Below, in pieces: positions 1 to 7,943 of a stretch of DNA of 64,000 nucleotides (positions are counted from its first letter, which is position 1; every line of letters begins with the position of its first letter). The translations under genes and the position numbers were made by a program. The stretch is from Betaproteobacteria bacterium (GTDB taxonomy: Bacteria; Pseudomonadota; Gammaproteobacteria; Burkholderiales; CAIKXV01): the NCBI GenBank assembly GCA_947458265.1, contig CANGYF010000002.1:62001-126000 (forward strand), given 5' to 3'. The notes beneath the pieces were generated by a model. The model was not told the origin of the DNA, did no database searches, and saw only the letters and a program-made list of their open reading frames with translations.

Positions 1-220
1 TGACCGCATCCGGCCCGACCTCGATCGCAGCCAGTTCATCGAGCGCCGACAGGTCAAGCACCGGCGGCAGGCGGCGCGCCCCGGCGTTCCATCCGACCAT
101 CAGGTCGGTGCAGCCGGCGATCGCGACCACCGCGCTGCCCGCACGGGACCTGATCGCCAGTGCCTCGGCCAGCGACGACGGCCGGTGCCAGTCCGCAGCC
201 GATGCAGCTCCGGCGCTCAT
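1..220 (-). CDS. Molybdenum hydroxylase FAD-binding subunit, N-terminal part (cut by window edge)
   Basis: Only the first 73 codons are inside the window; the gene continues past base 1. The start ATG overlaps the TGA of the upstream 2Fe-2S subunit as ATGA. The visible protein has the start of the FAD-binding domain of xanthine dehydrogenase/CO dehydrogenase medium subunits: a region rich in 'SLAEAL', then AIAGCTDLMVGW, which corresponds to the usual AGGTDL(M/L) pyrophosphate-binding loop, then PVLDLSALDEL. In this family the subunit passes electrons from the 2Fe-2S clusters to FAD and on to NAD or another acceptor. It is the last gene seen of the hydroxylase operon. The family is clear; the substrate is not. 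Confidence 0.85.
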   Translation of the reverse strand, partial: MSAGAASAADWHRPSSLAEALAIRSRAGSAVVAIAGCTDLMVGWNAGARRLPPVLDLSALDELAAIEVGPDAV

Positions 221-714
221 GTGCCACCCTCGACAGGCGGGCGGACGCCAGCCGCCGCGTCGAGCACGGCGGAATAGATTCGGGCATAGCCGGTGCAGCG
301 GCACAGGTTGCCCGCGAGCGCTTCGCGCACTTCGTCCAGCGATGGATCGGGACGGCGGTCGAGCAGCGCACGCGCCGCCAGGACCATCCCCGGCGTGCAG
401 ATGCCGCACTGGGTGGCACCAGCCCGCGCGAACCCCTCCACCAGCGGGTCGGTGCGCGGCAGCCCCTCGATACTGGTCACCGAGCGGCCATGCAACTGGC
501 CGACCGGGACCAGGCAGCTGTTGACCAACTCGCCGTCGACCAGCACCGCGCAGGCGCCGCACTCACCCTCGCCGCAGCCCTCCTTGGTGCCGGTGAACCC
601 GGCCTGCAGGCGCAGCAGGTCGAGCAGCCGCATCGACGGCGATGCGATCGAACCTTCGGCGGCGGACAGCGTCCGTCCGTTCAGCGTGAATGCCAGACCC
701 TGCCCGAGGCTCAT
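217..714 (-). CDS. Molybdenum hydroxylase 2Fe-2S subunit (xanthine dehydrogenase small-subunit family)
   Basis: 165 aa, the usual size for the CoxS/XdhC-type electron-transfer subunit. The plant-type 2Fe-2S motif is at about residues 46-60 (GCGEGECGACAVLVDG) with its fourth cysteine in NSCLVP. The helical second-cluster domain has the two pairs QCGICTPGM and NLCRCTGY. Both clusters relay electrons from the molybdenum centre to the FAD subunit. The start ATG overlaps the end of the large-subunit gene by 4 bp, and the stop overlaps the FAD-subunit start, so the three subunits look translationally coupled. Identification of the family is secure. Confidence 0.93.
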   Translation of the reverse strand: MSLGQGLAFTLNGRTLSAAEGSIASPSMRLLDLLRLQAGFTGTKEGCGEGECGACAVLVDGELVNSCLVPVGQLHGRSVTSIEGLPRTDPLVEGFARAGATQCGICTPGMVLAARALLDRRPDPSLDEVREALAGNLCRCTGYARIYSAVLDAAAGVRPPVEGGT

Positions 715-3008
715 GCGGCCTCCTTCGCCGACGAGGTACCGAGCGCGGCCATCACGTCCTCAGGCAGCACCGGCACGCTCGCGATGCGCGTACCGAGCGC
801 TGCGTTGAGCGCGCTCACGATGGCCGGCCCCGGCCCGTCCATCGGCAGCTCGCCCAGTCCCTTGGCCCCGGCGGGCCCGATGCCGCCAGGCTGCTCCTGG
901 AAGAAGACCCGGACCGGCGGAATGTCTGCCGTGGTAGGAATGATGTAGTTCGTCATGCGGTTGTTGGCCATCGCGCCCTGCGCATCCCTGACCACCTTCT
1001 CGAACAGGGCGAACCCGATGCCCTGCACCACGCCGCCTTCGACCTGCCCGGCCGCGATCACCGGGTTCACGACCCGGCCGACTTCCTGCACTGCGGTGAA
1101 CGCGGTCAGTGCGACCTCGCAGGTGGTCAGGTCAACCTCGACCTCGGCCACGTAGCACGCCCAGGCGTAGCTGGCATAGGGCGAACCTTCGAACACGGTC
1201 TCGTCCCAGGCCACGTTCGCGGGCGGCTCGTAGCGCGCCTGCATCTCCAGGGCGGGATGGCCATCGAGGTAGCGCGCGCAGGCCGCGGCGAATGCATGTT
1301 CGTCCGCCCCGGCCGCGGGCAGGCCGGCCTTCCCGATCAGTTCTGCGCGCAACCGGCGGGCCGCCTGCTCGACGATCAGCCCGACCACCATGCAGGTGCG
1401 CGAGGCGACTGTCGGACCCGAGTCGGGCACGTCATGGGTATCGACCCGGGCCTGCGTCACCCGCTCCAGCGGCAGGCCCAGCGCCTCGGCGACGATCTGG
1501 CACAGTGTGGTGGTGTTGCCCTGCCCCATCTCGCTGCTCGAGGCCACCACTTCGACCCGGCCGTCGGCATCGGCCCTCACGCGCGCCTCGGATGCAAGGA
1601 CGACCTCGCCGTTGCCGGTGAAGCCCGCGCCATGGTGGAAGGTCGACAGGCCGATGCCCCGCCGCAGCGGCCGGCCGGCCGCAGCACTTGCCGCGTTGAA
1701 CGCGGTGCAGGCATCGCGCCGGGCAATGTAGTCGCTCTCGCGCAGCGCCTGGTCGACCACCGCGTCGAAATCGGTGGTGTCGTCGATCATCTGCCCCGGG
1801 ACCGACCGGTCCCCGGGGCGCAGCATGTTGATCCGGCGCAGTTCCAGCGGCGTGATGCCAAGTTCCCGCGCCAGTCCGTCCATCGCCTGCTCGATCGCGA
1901 AGATGCTCTGGGGTGCGCCGAACCCTCGGAATGCGCCGTTGGGCGGATGGTTGGTCGCCACCGCGCGCCCGCGTACCCGCGCATCCGCACAGGCGTAAGG
2001 ACCCGGGGCGTGGATCACGCCCCGCGAGAGAACGACCGGCGACAGTGTGGTGTAGGCACCGCCATCGAGCGCGAAATCGATGTCCATGAACGCCAGGCGT
2101 CCGTCGCGGCGTGCCCCGATGCGCACCAGCGTGCGCGACGGATGCCGCTTCGGCGTGGCCAGCATGTCCTCCGCCCGGTCGTACACGAGCTTGACCGGAC
2201 GGCCGCCTGCCTTCAGAGAGAGCAGCGCGGCATGCGCTGCGATATGCGACGGATACTCTTCCTTGCCACCGAAGCCGCCGCCGGTGGTGCAATGGACCAC
2301 CCGCACGGAACCGGCATCACGCCCGGTCACCGCAGTGAGCGTGCCGAGCACGTAGTACGGACACTGCATCGAGCCTTCGACCACCAGCACGCCGGCAGCA
2401 TCGACCTGCGCGATCATCCCCTGCGGCTCGATGTACACATGCTCCTGGGCGCCGGTCTCGAAACGCCCTTCGAACACTACTTCCGCCGCGGCTTCGCCCG
2501 TAGCAAGGTCGCCGCGCGACATCAGGTAATCACGGTAGACGTTGCCCGGGCATACCTCGCCGCGCAGGGCCAGCGCGTCATCGATCGAGAACACCGGCGA
2601 CGGATTCGGCCGCTCGTGCAGCGTCACCGCGGCCAACGCCTCGCGCAGCAGCCCGGCGTCGGGATGGGCCAGCAACAGCACCGGCTCACCGGCATGCCGG
2701 AACCGCTCGCCAGCCAGCACCGGCTGGTCCTGCTCGATCATCTGCGTGGCATTGATGCCAGGCACGTCCGCCGCGGTGACCACCACGAAGGAAGACCAGT
2801 CGAAACCGGGGCCGAACTCGATGCGCTCGATCGTGCCCCCCGCCGACCGGGTCCGCACGGTGGCGCCGTGCAGCATGCCCGGATAGACGAGGTCGTCGAC
2901 ATAGCGTGCCTCGCCGAGGATCTTGGCCCCGGCGTCCTTGCGGACCACCGGGGCGCCCAGAGCGCCCCGGGTCCGCTCGGACCCATTGCTGCCCACGGCT
3001 GCCACCAT
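711..3008 (-). CDS. Molybdenum hydroxylase large (molybdopterin-binding) subunit, xanthine dehydrogenase family
   Basis: 765 aa, normal for CoxL/XdhB-type catalytic subunits. The N-terminal hammerhead domain spans about residues 20-130 (KILGEARYVDDL). Molybdenum-cofactor motifs follow: GGGFGGKEEY near residue 252, GAFRGFGAPQS near 360, EMGQGNTTTLCQI near 500, and GAKGLGELPMDGPGPA near 730, which holds the catalytic glutamate expected of xanthine-dehydrogenase-like hydroxylases. The gene lies 21 bp after an ABC substrate-binding protein and is followed by its 2Fe-2S and FAD partners. Substrate is inferred only from context: hpxZ and the importer suggest a purine or related N-heterocycle, but nicotinate-type or other aromatic substrates remain possible. 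Confidence 0.92.
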   Translation of the reverse strand: MVAAVGSNGSERTRGALGAPVVRKDAGAKILGEARYVDDLVYPGMLHGATVRTRSAGGTIERIEFGPGFDWSSFVVVTAADVPGINATQMIEQDQPVLAGERFRHAGEPVLLLAHPDAGLLREALAAVTLHERPNPSPVFSIDDALALRGEVCPGNVYRDYLMSRGDLATGEAAAEVVFEGRFETGAQEHVYIEPQGMIAQVDAAGVLVVEGSMQCPYYVLGTLTAVTGRDAGSVRVVHCTTGGGFGGKEEYPSHIAAHAALLSLKAGGRPVKLVYDRAEDMLATPKRHPSRTLVRIGARRDGRLAFMDIDFALDGGAYTTLSPVVLSRGVIHAPGPYACADARVRGRAVATNHPPNGAFRGFGAPQSIFAIEQAMDGLARELGITPLELRRINMLRPGDRSVPGQMIDDTTDFDAVVDQALRESDYIARRDACTAFNAASAAAGRPLRRGIGLSTFHHGAGFTGNGEVVLASEARVRADADGRVEVVASSSEMGQGNTTTLCQIVAEALGLPLERVTQARVDTHDVPDSGPTVASRTCMVVGLIVEQAARRLRAELIGKAGLPAAGADEHAFAAACARYLDGHPALEMQARYEPPANVAWDETVFEGSPYASYAWACYVAEVEVDLTTCEVALTAFTAVQEVGRVVNPVIAAGQVEGGVVQGIGFALFEKVVRDAQGAMANNRMTNYIIPTTADIPPVRVFFQEQPGGIGPAGAKGLGELPMDGPGPAIVSALNAALGTRIASVPVLPEDVMAALGTSSAKEAA

Positions 3009-3029
3009 GGACGGCGCCGTCCTTCAGCC

Positions 3030-4064
3030 CTACTTCACCAGCCGCTGGTCGCGGGCCGGCAGGAAGCTGCGGTTGAACACCTCGGCCTGCGCCGGGGCGC
3101 GCGGCAGTGCAGCCGCTTCCACCTGCTGCGAGACGCCGCGCGCAAAGCGCTCATCGACCACGTCGCCCAGCCCGACCTTGGTCACCTCGGGCGAGAGCAA
3201 GTCGTTCTTGATGGCGGCGAGCAGCCGCTGTTTCTGGTTCTCCCGATTGAGGAGGGGATCGCGCTTCATCACCGCGTCGACGCCGGCATCCGGGTTGGCC
3301 AGCACGTCCTGCACACCGCGGGTCAGCGCGCGCAGGAAGCCGCGGATCGCCTCCGGGTTCTCCTTCACGAACTTCTGCGAGAAGATGATCGAGTTGCCAT
3401 AGCCTGCGACGCCCATGTCGCCGTAGCGGAATATGTTGAGGTCCTTCTCGGGGTTCAGTCCGACCGCCTGCGCCGCGAACCAGATCGTGTTGATGAAGCC
3501 GGCGACCGCGTCGACCTCCTTCTTCTGCAGCATCGGCTCGCGCAGGTTCGGTGCCATGTTGGTGATCTTCACCTTCGAGGCATCCACGCCGTTGGCCTTC
3601 GCGAACACCGGCAGCAGGCCGAGCGCGGCATCACCGGCCGGTGCGCCCAGGGTGCGGCCTTCCAGGTCGCGCGGGGTCTTGATGCCGGAAGTCGACAGGG
3701 TGGCGATCACGAACGGTGCGCGGTTGTACAGCATGTAGACCGCGACCGGCTGCTCGCCCGGCTTCTGCGCGGCCAGGCGGATCAGCGCGTTGGTGTCGCC
3801 GAAGCCACCGTCGTAGACGCCGCTGGCCACCGAGTTCACCGCGACGCCGGAACCCTTGCCCTGGTCGAAGGTGACGTCAAGGCCTTCCTTGGCGAAATAG
3901 CCCCGGTCCTGGGCCAGGAGGAAGAACGCATGCGGGCCCTGCCACACCCAGTCGAGCTGGAAGCGGATGGAGACCTTGGCCTGCGCGAGCGCCGAAGGCG
4001 CAGCGAGCGACGAAGCCAGCAGTGCCGCAGCGGTCGCGAGTGTCTTTCGCTTCTGTGCATCCAT
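3030..4064 (-). CDS. ABC transporter periplasmic substrate-binding protein (NMT1/THI5-like)
   Basis: 344 aa with a clear signal peptide: KRK followed by a hydrophobic alanine-rich stretch and cleavage near ALA-QA (about residue 28). The mature part (IRFQLDWVWQGPHAFFLLAQDRGYF, broken here by position: about residues 33-57) is the signature of the NMT1/THI5-like SsuA/TauA/ThiY class of receptors. GKGSGVAVNSVASG follows. A ribosome-binding site GAGGAG lies about 8 bases before the ATG. The permease and ATPase are upstream in the same direction, with a 103-bp gap, and the hydroxylase genes follow directly, so it probably delivers the hydroxylase substrate. The ligand cannot be read from sequence. 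Confidence 0.9.
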   Translation of the reverse strand: MDAQKRKTLATAAALLASSLAAPSALAQAKVSIRFQLDWVWQGPHAFFLLAQDRGYFAKEGLDVTFDQGKGSGVAVNSVASGVYDGGFGDTNALIRLAAQKPGEQPVAVYMLYNRAPFVIATLSTSGIKTPRDLEGRTLGAPAGDAALGLLPVFAKANGVDASKVKITNMAPNLREPMLQKKEVDAVAGFINTIWFAAQAVGLNPEKDLNIFRYGDMGVAGYGNSIIFSQKFVKENPEAIRGFLRALTRGVQDVLANPDAGVDAVMKRDPLLNRENQKQRLLAAIKNDLLSPEVTKVGLGDVVDERFARGVSQQVEAAALPRAPAQAEVFNRSFLPARDQRLVK

Positions 4065-4167
4065 TCGTCTATCTCCTCGGTTGGATCGTGGTTGGATCGT
4101 GGTCAGGCCGCCGACGACAGGTCATCGGCACAGGGTGAAGGAAGACTCGAAAGGGAGCGCCGACGCG

Positions 4168-4962
4168 TCAATGGCTCTGCAGCGCGAGGTCGTTCTTGCG
4201 TTGCGACCAGCCGGCAAAGCGCGTCTCGAGCCATGCGAAAACACCGTACAGGATCACGCCCATGATGGCCAGCAGCAGCAGCGCGCCGAATGCCAGCGCC
4301 GTCTGGTAGTTGGCGCTGGCGACCATCATCACGTTGCCGATGCCCTTGTTGGCCGCCACCGTCTCGGACAGCACGGTACCGACGAAGGCCAGCGTGACCG
4401 AGATCTTCAGGGACGCGAAGAAATAGGGCATCGCGCGGGGCAAACCGACCTTGAGCAGGATGTCCCGCTTCTTGGCACCGAGCGCCCGCAGCACGTCCTC
4501 GAGTTCCGGCTCGGTGGTGGCCAGCCCGGTCGCGACGTTGACCACGATCGGGAAGAACGAGATCACCAGCGAGGTCAGGATGGCCGGGATGGTGCCCACG
4601 CCGAACCAGAGCACGAAGATCGGCACCACGGCCACCTTCGGGATGCTGGAGAAGCCGATCAGCACCGGGTAGAACGCCTCGTAGGCGAGCCGGGACGAGC
4701 CGATCAGCGCGCCCAGCAGCACGCCGACCACGATCGCCCCGAGGAAGCCGACCATCGTCGTGTAGAGCGTCTGCACCGCGTGCGGCCAGATCAGCGGGAA
4801 CTTGGTGACCAGGTCGTAGATGACGGCGCTGGGCGGCGGCAGGATCACCGACTTGATGCCGGTGAGCACTACCAGCAGTTCCCAGGCGATGAAGATGATC
4901 AAGACGAAAACGACAGGGAAGGCCTTGATGACGTAGCGGTTGGTCAGCAGGGAAGTGCTCAT
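4168..4962 (-). CDS. ABC transporter permease (SsuC/TauC/ThiX type)
   Basis: 264 aa with about six membrane segments. The cytoplasmic EAA loop is at about residues 160-185 (LRALGAKKRDILLKVGLP), the site that docks the ATPase. Size and pattern match the BPD_transp_1 permeases that pair with NMT1/THI5-like receptors. It begins 2 bp after the ATPase stop codon and precedes the receptor gene, so the three form one importer. The family assignment is firm; the substrate is inferred from the adjacent molybdenum hydroxylase and hpxZ. Confidence 0.92.
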   Translation of the reverse strand: MSTSLLTNRYVIKAFPVVFVLIIFIAWELLVVLTGIKSVILPPPSAVIYDLVTKFPLIWPHAVQTLYTTMVGFLGAIVVGVLLGALIGSSRLAYEAFYPVLIGFSSIPKVAVVPIFVLWFGVGTIPAILTSLVISFFPIVVNVATGLATTEPELEDVLRALGAKKRDILLKVGLPRAMPYFFASLKISVTLAFVGTVLSETVAANKGIGNVMMVASANYQTALAFGALLLLAIMGVILYGVFAWLETRFAGWSQRKNDLALQSH

Positions 4963-4964
4963 CG

Positions 4965-5837
4965 TCAGGCTGCCTTCATGCCGTCGGCGCGGGCATCGCC
5001 GATGCGCGTGCGCAGGCGATGGACCAGCGCCACGAACTCGGGTTCGTACATCACGTCAAGGCCGCGCGGGCGCGCGAACGGCACGTGCTCGCTGTGCAGC
5101 AGCCGCCCCGGGCGGGCGCTCATCACGAACACGGTCTCCGACAGCAGCACCGATTCGGCCAGGTCGTGGGTGATCAGCATCACCGTCGGGCGCTTGCTGA
5201 GCCAGAGTTCCTGCAGCACCTGCCAGAGTTCCTCGCGCGTGAAGGCGTCGAGCGCACCGAAGGGCTCGTCGAGCAGCAGCAGCGCCGGCTCGTGGATCAG
5301 CGCACGGCAGAGCGAGGCACGCTGCAGCATGCCACCGGAGAGCTGCCACGGCTTCTTCTCGCCGAAGCCCTTCAGCCCGACCACCGCCAGCAGCGCCTCG
5401 GCCTTGGCCCGGTACTCGTCGTACCTCGCGCGGAAGGTGCTGCGGTAGGGCTCGACGATGCGCAGCGGCAGCATCACGTTGTCGATCACGCTGTACCAGG
5501 GCAGCGGGGTCGGATTCTGGAACGCCATGCCGACGAAGCCGAGCGGGCCGGTGACCGGCTTGCCGCCGACCACCACCCTGCCCGCGGTGGGCGCGATCAG
5601 CCCGGACACCATCTTGAGCAGCGTCGACTTGCCACAACCGGATGGACCGACGATCGACACGAAGCCGCCTTTCGGGATGTCGATGGTCGCGCCTTCGACC
5701 GCGAGCGTGCCTTCCGGGCCGCCGTAGCGCAGGCTCACGTTGTCGAAACGGATGAACGGATCGGCGGCTGGCGCGCCCACCGGTTCCGCCGCGCTGCCTT
5801 TGTCTGCGATGGTATCCATCCCGGCCCCCGTGGTCAC
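4965..5837 (-). CDS. ABC transporter ATP-binding protein (SsuB/TauB type)
   Basis: 290 aa. Walker A is GPSGCGKST, the Q-loop is in MAFQNPTPLPW, the signature is LSGGMLQRASLCRAL and Walker B is LLLLDEPFGALD, followed by ITHDLAESV. This is the nitrate/sulfonate/taurine-type ATPase of the importer. The ATG overlaps the hpxZ stop as ATGA. An alternative start seven residues in (MDTIADK) is possible. The permease gene follows after 2 bp. Confidence 0.93.
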   Translation of the reverse strand: MTTGAGMDTIADKGSAAEPVGAPAADPFIRFDNVSLRYGGPEGTLAVEGATIDIPKGGFVSIVGPSGCGKSTLLKMVSGLIAPTAGRVVVGGKPVTGPLGFVGMAFQNPTPLPWYSVIDNVMLPLRIVEPYRSTFRARYDEYRAKAEALLAVVGLKGFGEKKPWQLSGGMLQRASLCRALIHEPALLLLDEPFGALDAFTREELWQVLQELWLSKRPTVMLITHDLAESVLLSETVFVMSARPGRLLHSEHVPFARPRGLDVMYEPEFVALVHRLRTRIGDARADGMKAA

Positions 5838-6238
5838 TTCGGTTCGATCATGATGCTCACATGAGCCGACACGACGCGCCAGCCCTCCGGCGTGCGCATC
5901 CAGGTCTGGCTCTGGCGGCCGATCTTGTCGCCGGGCGGTCGCTTGAACTCGGTGTTCGCGACCGCGAAGTCGCGGCCGTAGGTGGTGATGCGCGTGTTGC
6001 TGAGGGTGCGCATCAGCCCCTGCGAAGGACGCGATGCGCGGAACTCGCAGATCTCCTGGTAGCTGTGCAGGTTCTCGGTCGCGCCGTAGCGCAGCGTCGT
6101 CGGGTGGTTCCAGAAGATCTCGTCGAGCACCTCGACCTTGTTGTTGACCAGCGCGTCTTCATAGCGAAAGAACGCCGCGGTCACTTCCGCCAGCACGTCC
6201 GGAATATTCACTTCGAGGCTCATCGGGTCTGGCTGCAT
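5834..6238 (-). CDS. hpxZ: HpxZ-like SnoaL-fold protein (oxalurate catabolism family)
   Basis: 134 aa. The sequence matches the HpxZ/DUF3225 family: VLAEVTAAFFRYEDALVNN, EIFWNHPTTLRYGATENLH, EFRASRPSQGL and a C-terminal WRVVSAHVSI. It is a small alpha+beta barrel (NTF2-like) of unknown biochemistry; in Klebsiella the gene belongs to a purine/oxalurate cluster. It is first in the operon and overlaps the ABC ATPase gene by 4 bp. No good Shine-Dalgarno sequence precedes the first ATG; a second ATG at 6223 (MSLEVN) fits the family N-terminus as well or better. The context supports a role in purine-ring catabolism for the whole operon. Confidence 0.8.
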   Translation of the reverse strand: MQPDPMSLEVNIPDVLAEVTAAFFRYEDALVNNKVEVLDEIFWNHPTTLRYGATENLHSYQEICEFRASRPSQGLMRTLSNTRITTYGRDFAVANTEFKRPPGDKIGRQSQTWMRTPEGWRVVSAHVSIMIEPK

Positions 6239-6492
6239 AGCGTAGGCTCACTGTCGGGAGGACGGGCGATAGTCACGAGCGGAGACTGGTGCAATCGCCG
6301 TGCCATGCCGATGGAACCTGCGGATACGCAGGACCGGCCCCGATCGAGGCCCGCACGGCAAGGGCGCGCACCGCTCACGGGCGAGTGCGCACCATTATGA
6401 TGCGAACATCCGCGGGTTGCACGAGCACGGGGAGAGCACCCTGACGGTCCACCGGCATCAGCGTTGTACCGTCACGAGCCCGACCTTCAGGC
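6239..6492. other. Intergenic region between fumC and hpxZ
   Basis: 254 bp between the fumC stop and the hpxZ start, both on the minus strand. The hpxZ operon promoter should lie here. I find no convincing -35/-10 pair, no U-tract terminator and no open reading frame with a family match. Confidence 0.5.
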
Positions 6493-7917
6493 TCAGGCCT
6501 TCAGGTTGCCGACCATCTCCTCCGGCTTCACCCACTGGTCGAACTGTTCGCCCGTCAGGTGTCCGGAAGCGACTGCAGCCTCGCGCAGCGTCGTGCCTTC
6601 CTTGTGCGCCTTCTTCGCGATATAGGCAGCCTTGTCGTAGCCGATATGCGGGTTGAGCGCGGTCACCAGCATCAGCGATTCGCGCATCAGCCGGTCGATC
6701 ACGTCCAGCCGGGGCTCGATACCCACCGCGCAGTTGTCGTTGAAGCTGACCATGCCGTCGGCGAGCAGGCGCACGCTCTGCAGGAAGTTGTGGATGATCA
6801 TCGGCTTGAACACGTTCAGCTCGAAGTTGCCCATCGAGCCGCCGATGTTGATCGCCACGTCGTTACCCATCACCTGGCAGCACAGCATGGTCATCGCCTC
6901 GGACTGAGTCGGGTTGACCTTGCCCGGCATGATCGAGCTGCCCGGCTCGTTCTCGGGGATCGCGATCTCGCCCAGGCCGCTGCGCGGACCGGAGGACAGC
7001 CAGCGCACGTCGTTGGCGATCTTCATCATCGACGCGGCGAGCGTCTTCAGCGCGCCGTGCGCGAACACGATCGCGTCGTTGGCGCCCATCGCCTCGAACT
7101 TGTTCGGCGCGGTCACGAACGGGAACCCGGTGAGCCGCGACAGCTCCGCCGCCACGCCGGTGGCGAACTTCGGATGTGCGTTCAGCCCGGTGCCGACCGC
7201 GGTGCCGCCGAGCGCGAGTTCGCACAGGTGCGGCAGCGTCTGCTCGACATGCTTCAGGCACTGGTCAAGCTGGGCTACATAGCCGGAGAACTCCTGGCCG
7301 AGGGTGAGCGGCGTCGCGTCCTGGAGATGGGTCCGGCCGATCTTCACGATGTTCATGAAGGCCTGCGACTTGCCGGCGAGCGTCTCGCGCAGCTTGAGCA
7401 CCGCGGGCTTGAGCTGGCTCTCGATCGCGATCACTGCGGCCACGCTCATCGCGGTCGGGAACACGTCGTTCGAGGACTGGCCGCGGTTGACGTCGTCGTT
7501 CGGGTGCACCTTGCGCGACTCGCCGCGCACGCCGCCCATCAGCTCGGAGGCGCGGTTGGCGAGCACCTCGTTCACGTTCATGTTGCTCTGGGTGCCGGAC
7601 CCGGTCTGCCAGACAGCCAGCGGGAACTCGCGGTCATGCGTACCGGCCAGCACCTCGTCGGCGGCGGCGATGATCGCCTTTGCCTTGTCGCCAGGCAGCT
7701 GGCCCAGCTCGGCGTTCACCGCCGCGCAGGCCTTCTTGACCATCGCAAGGGCATGCACCTGGTCGATCGGCATCTTCTCCGACGAGATGCGGAAGTTCTC
7801 GAGCGAGCGCTGAGTCTGCGCGCCCCAGAGCGCAGCGTCGGGCACCTGCATGATGCCCATCGTGTCCTTCTCTTCCCGGAATCCGTCATTGCCCGCGCTG
7901 CTCTTGTCGGTGCTCAT
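6493..7917 (-). CDS. fumC: Class II fumarate hydratase FumC
   Basis: 474 aa. FumC is the oxygen-stable, cluster-free enzyme that interconverts fumarate and malate in the TCA cycle. Family motifs are [14 protein letters not shown] near residue 100, the HPNDDVN active-site region, [17 protein letters not shown], and the fumarase/aspartase signature [13 protein letters not shown] near 335. The start MSTDKS is chosen because GGAGGAAG lies 6-7 bases upstream; an ATG five codons earlier has no such site. It follows maeB by 26 bp on the same strand, giving a small malate/fumarate operon. Confidence 0.97.
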   Translation of the reverse strand: MSTDKSSAGNDGFREEKDTMGIMQVPDAALWGAQTQRSLENFRISSEKMPIDQVHALAMVKKACAAVNAELGQLPGDKAKAIIAAADEVLAGTHDREFPLAVWQTGSGTQSNMNVNEVLANRASELMGGVRGESRKVHPNDDVNRGQSSNDVFPTAMSVAAVIAIESQLKPAVLKLRETLAGKSQAFMNIVKIGRTHLQDATPLTLGQEFSGYVAQLDQCLKHVEQTLPHLCELALGGTAVGTGLNAHPKFATGVAAELSRLTGFPFVTAPNKFEAMGANDAIVFAHGALKTLAASMMKIANDVRWLSSGPRSGLGEIAIPENEPGSSIMPGKVNPTQSEAMTMLCCQVMGNDVAINIGGSMGNFELNVFKPMIIHNFLQSVRLLADGMVSFNDNCAVGIEPRLDVIDRLMRESLMLVTALNPHIGYDKAAYIAKKAHKEGTTLREAAVASGHLTGEQFDQWVKPEEMVGNLKA

Positions 7918-7943
7918 TGTTTCTTCCTCCACTACCCTGTTTG

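Noticed and set aside
690..4265. Very long open frame on the plus strand opposite the hydroxylase/ABC genes
   Set aside because: It is antisense to well-supported genes and has arginine-rich, low-complexity composition with no family motif; it is a product of high GC content. The same applies to 7917-11192 and 15710-17266 on the plus strand.
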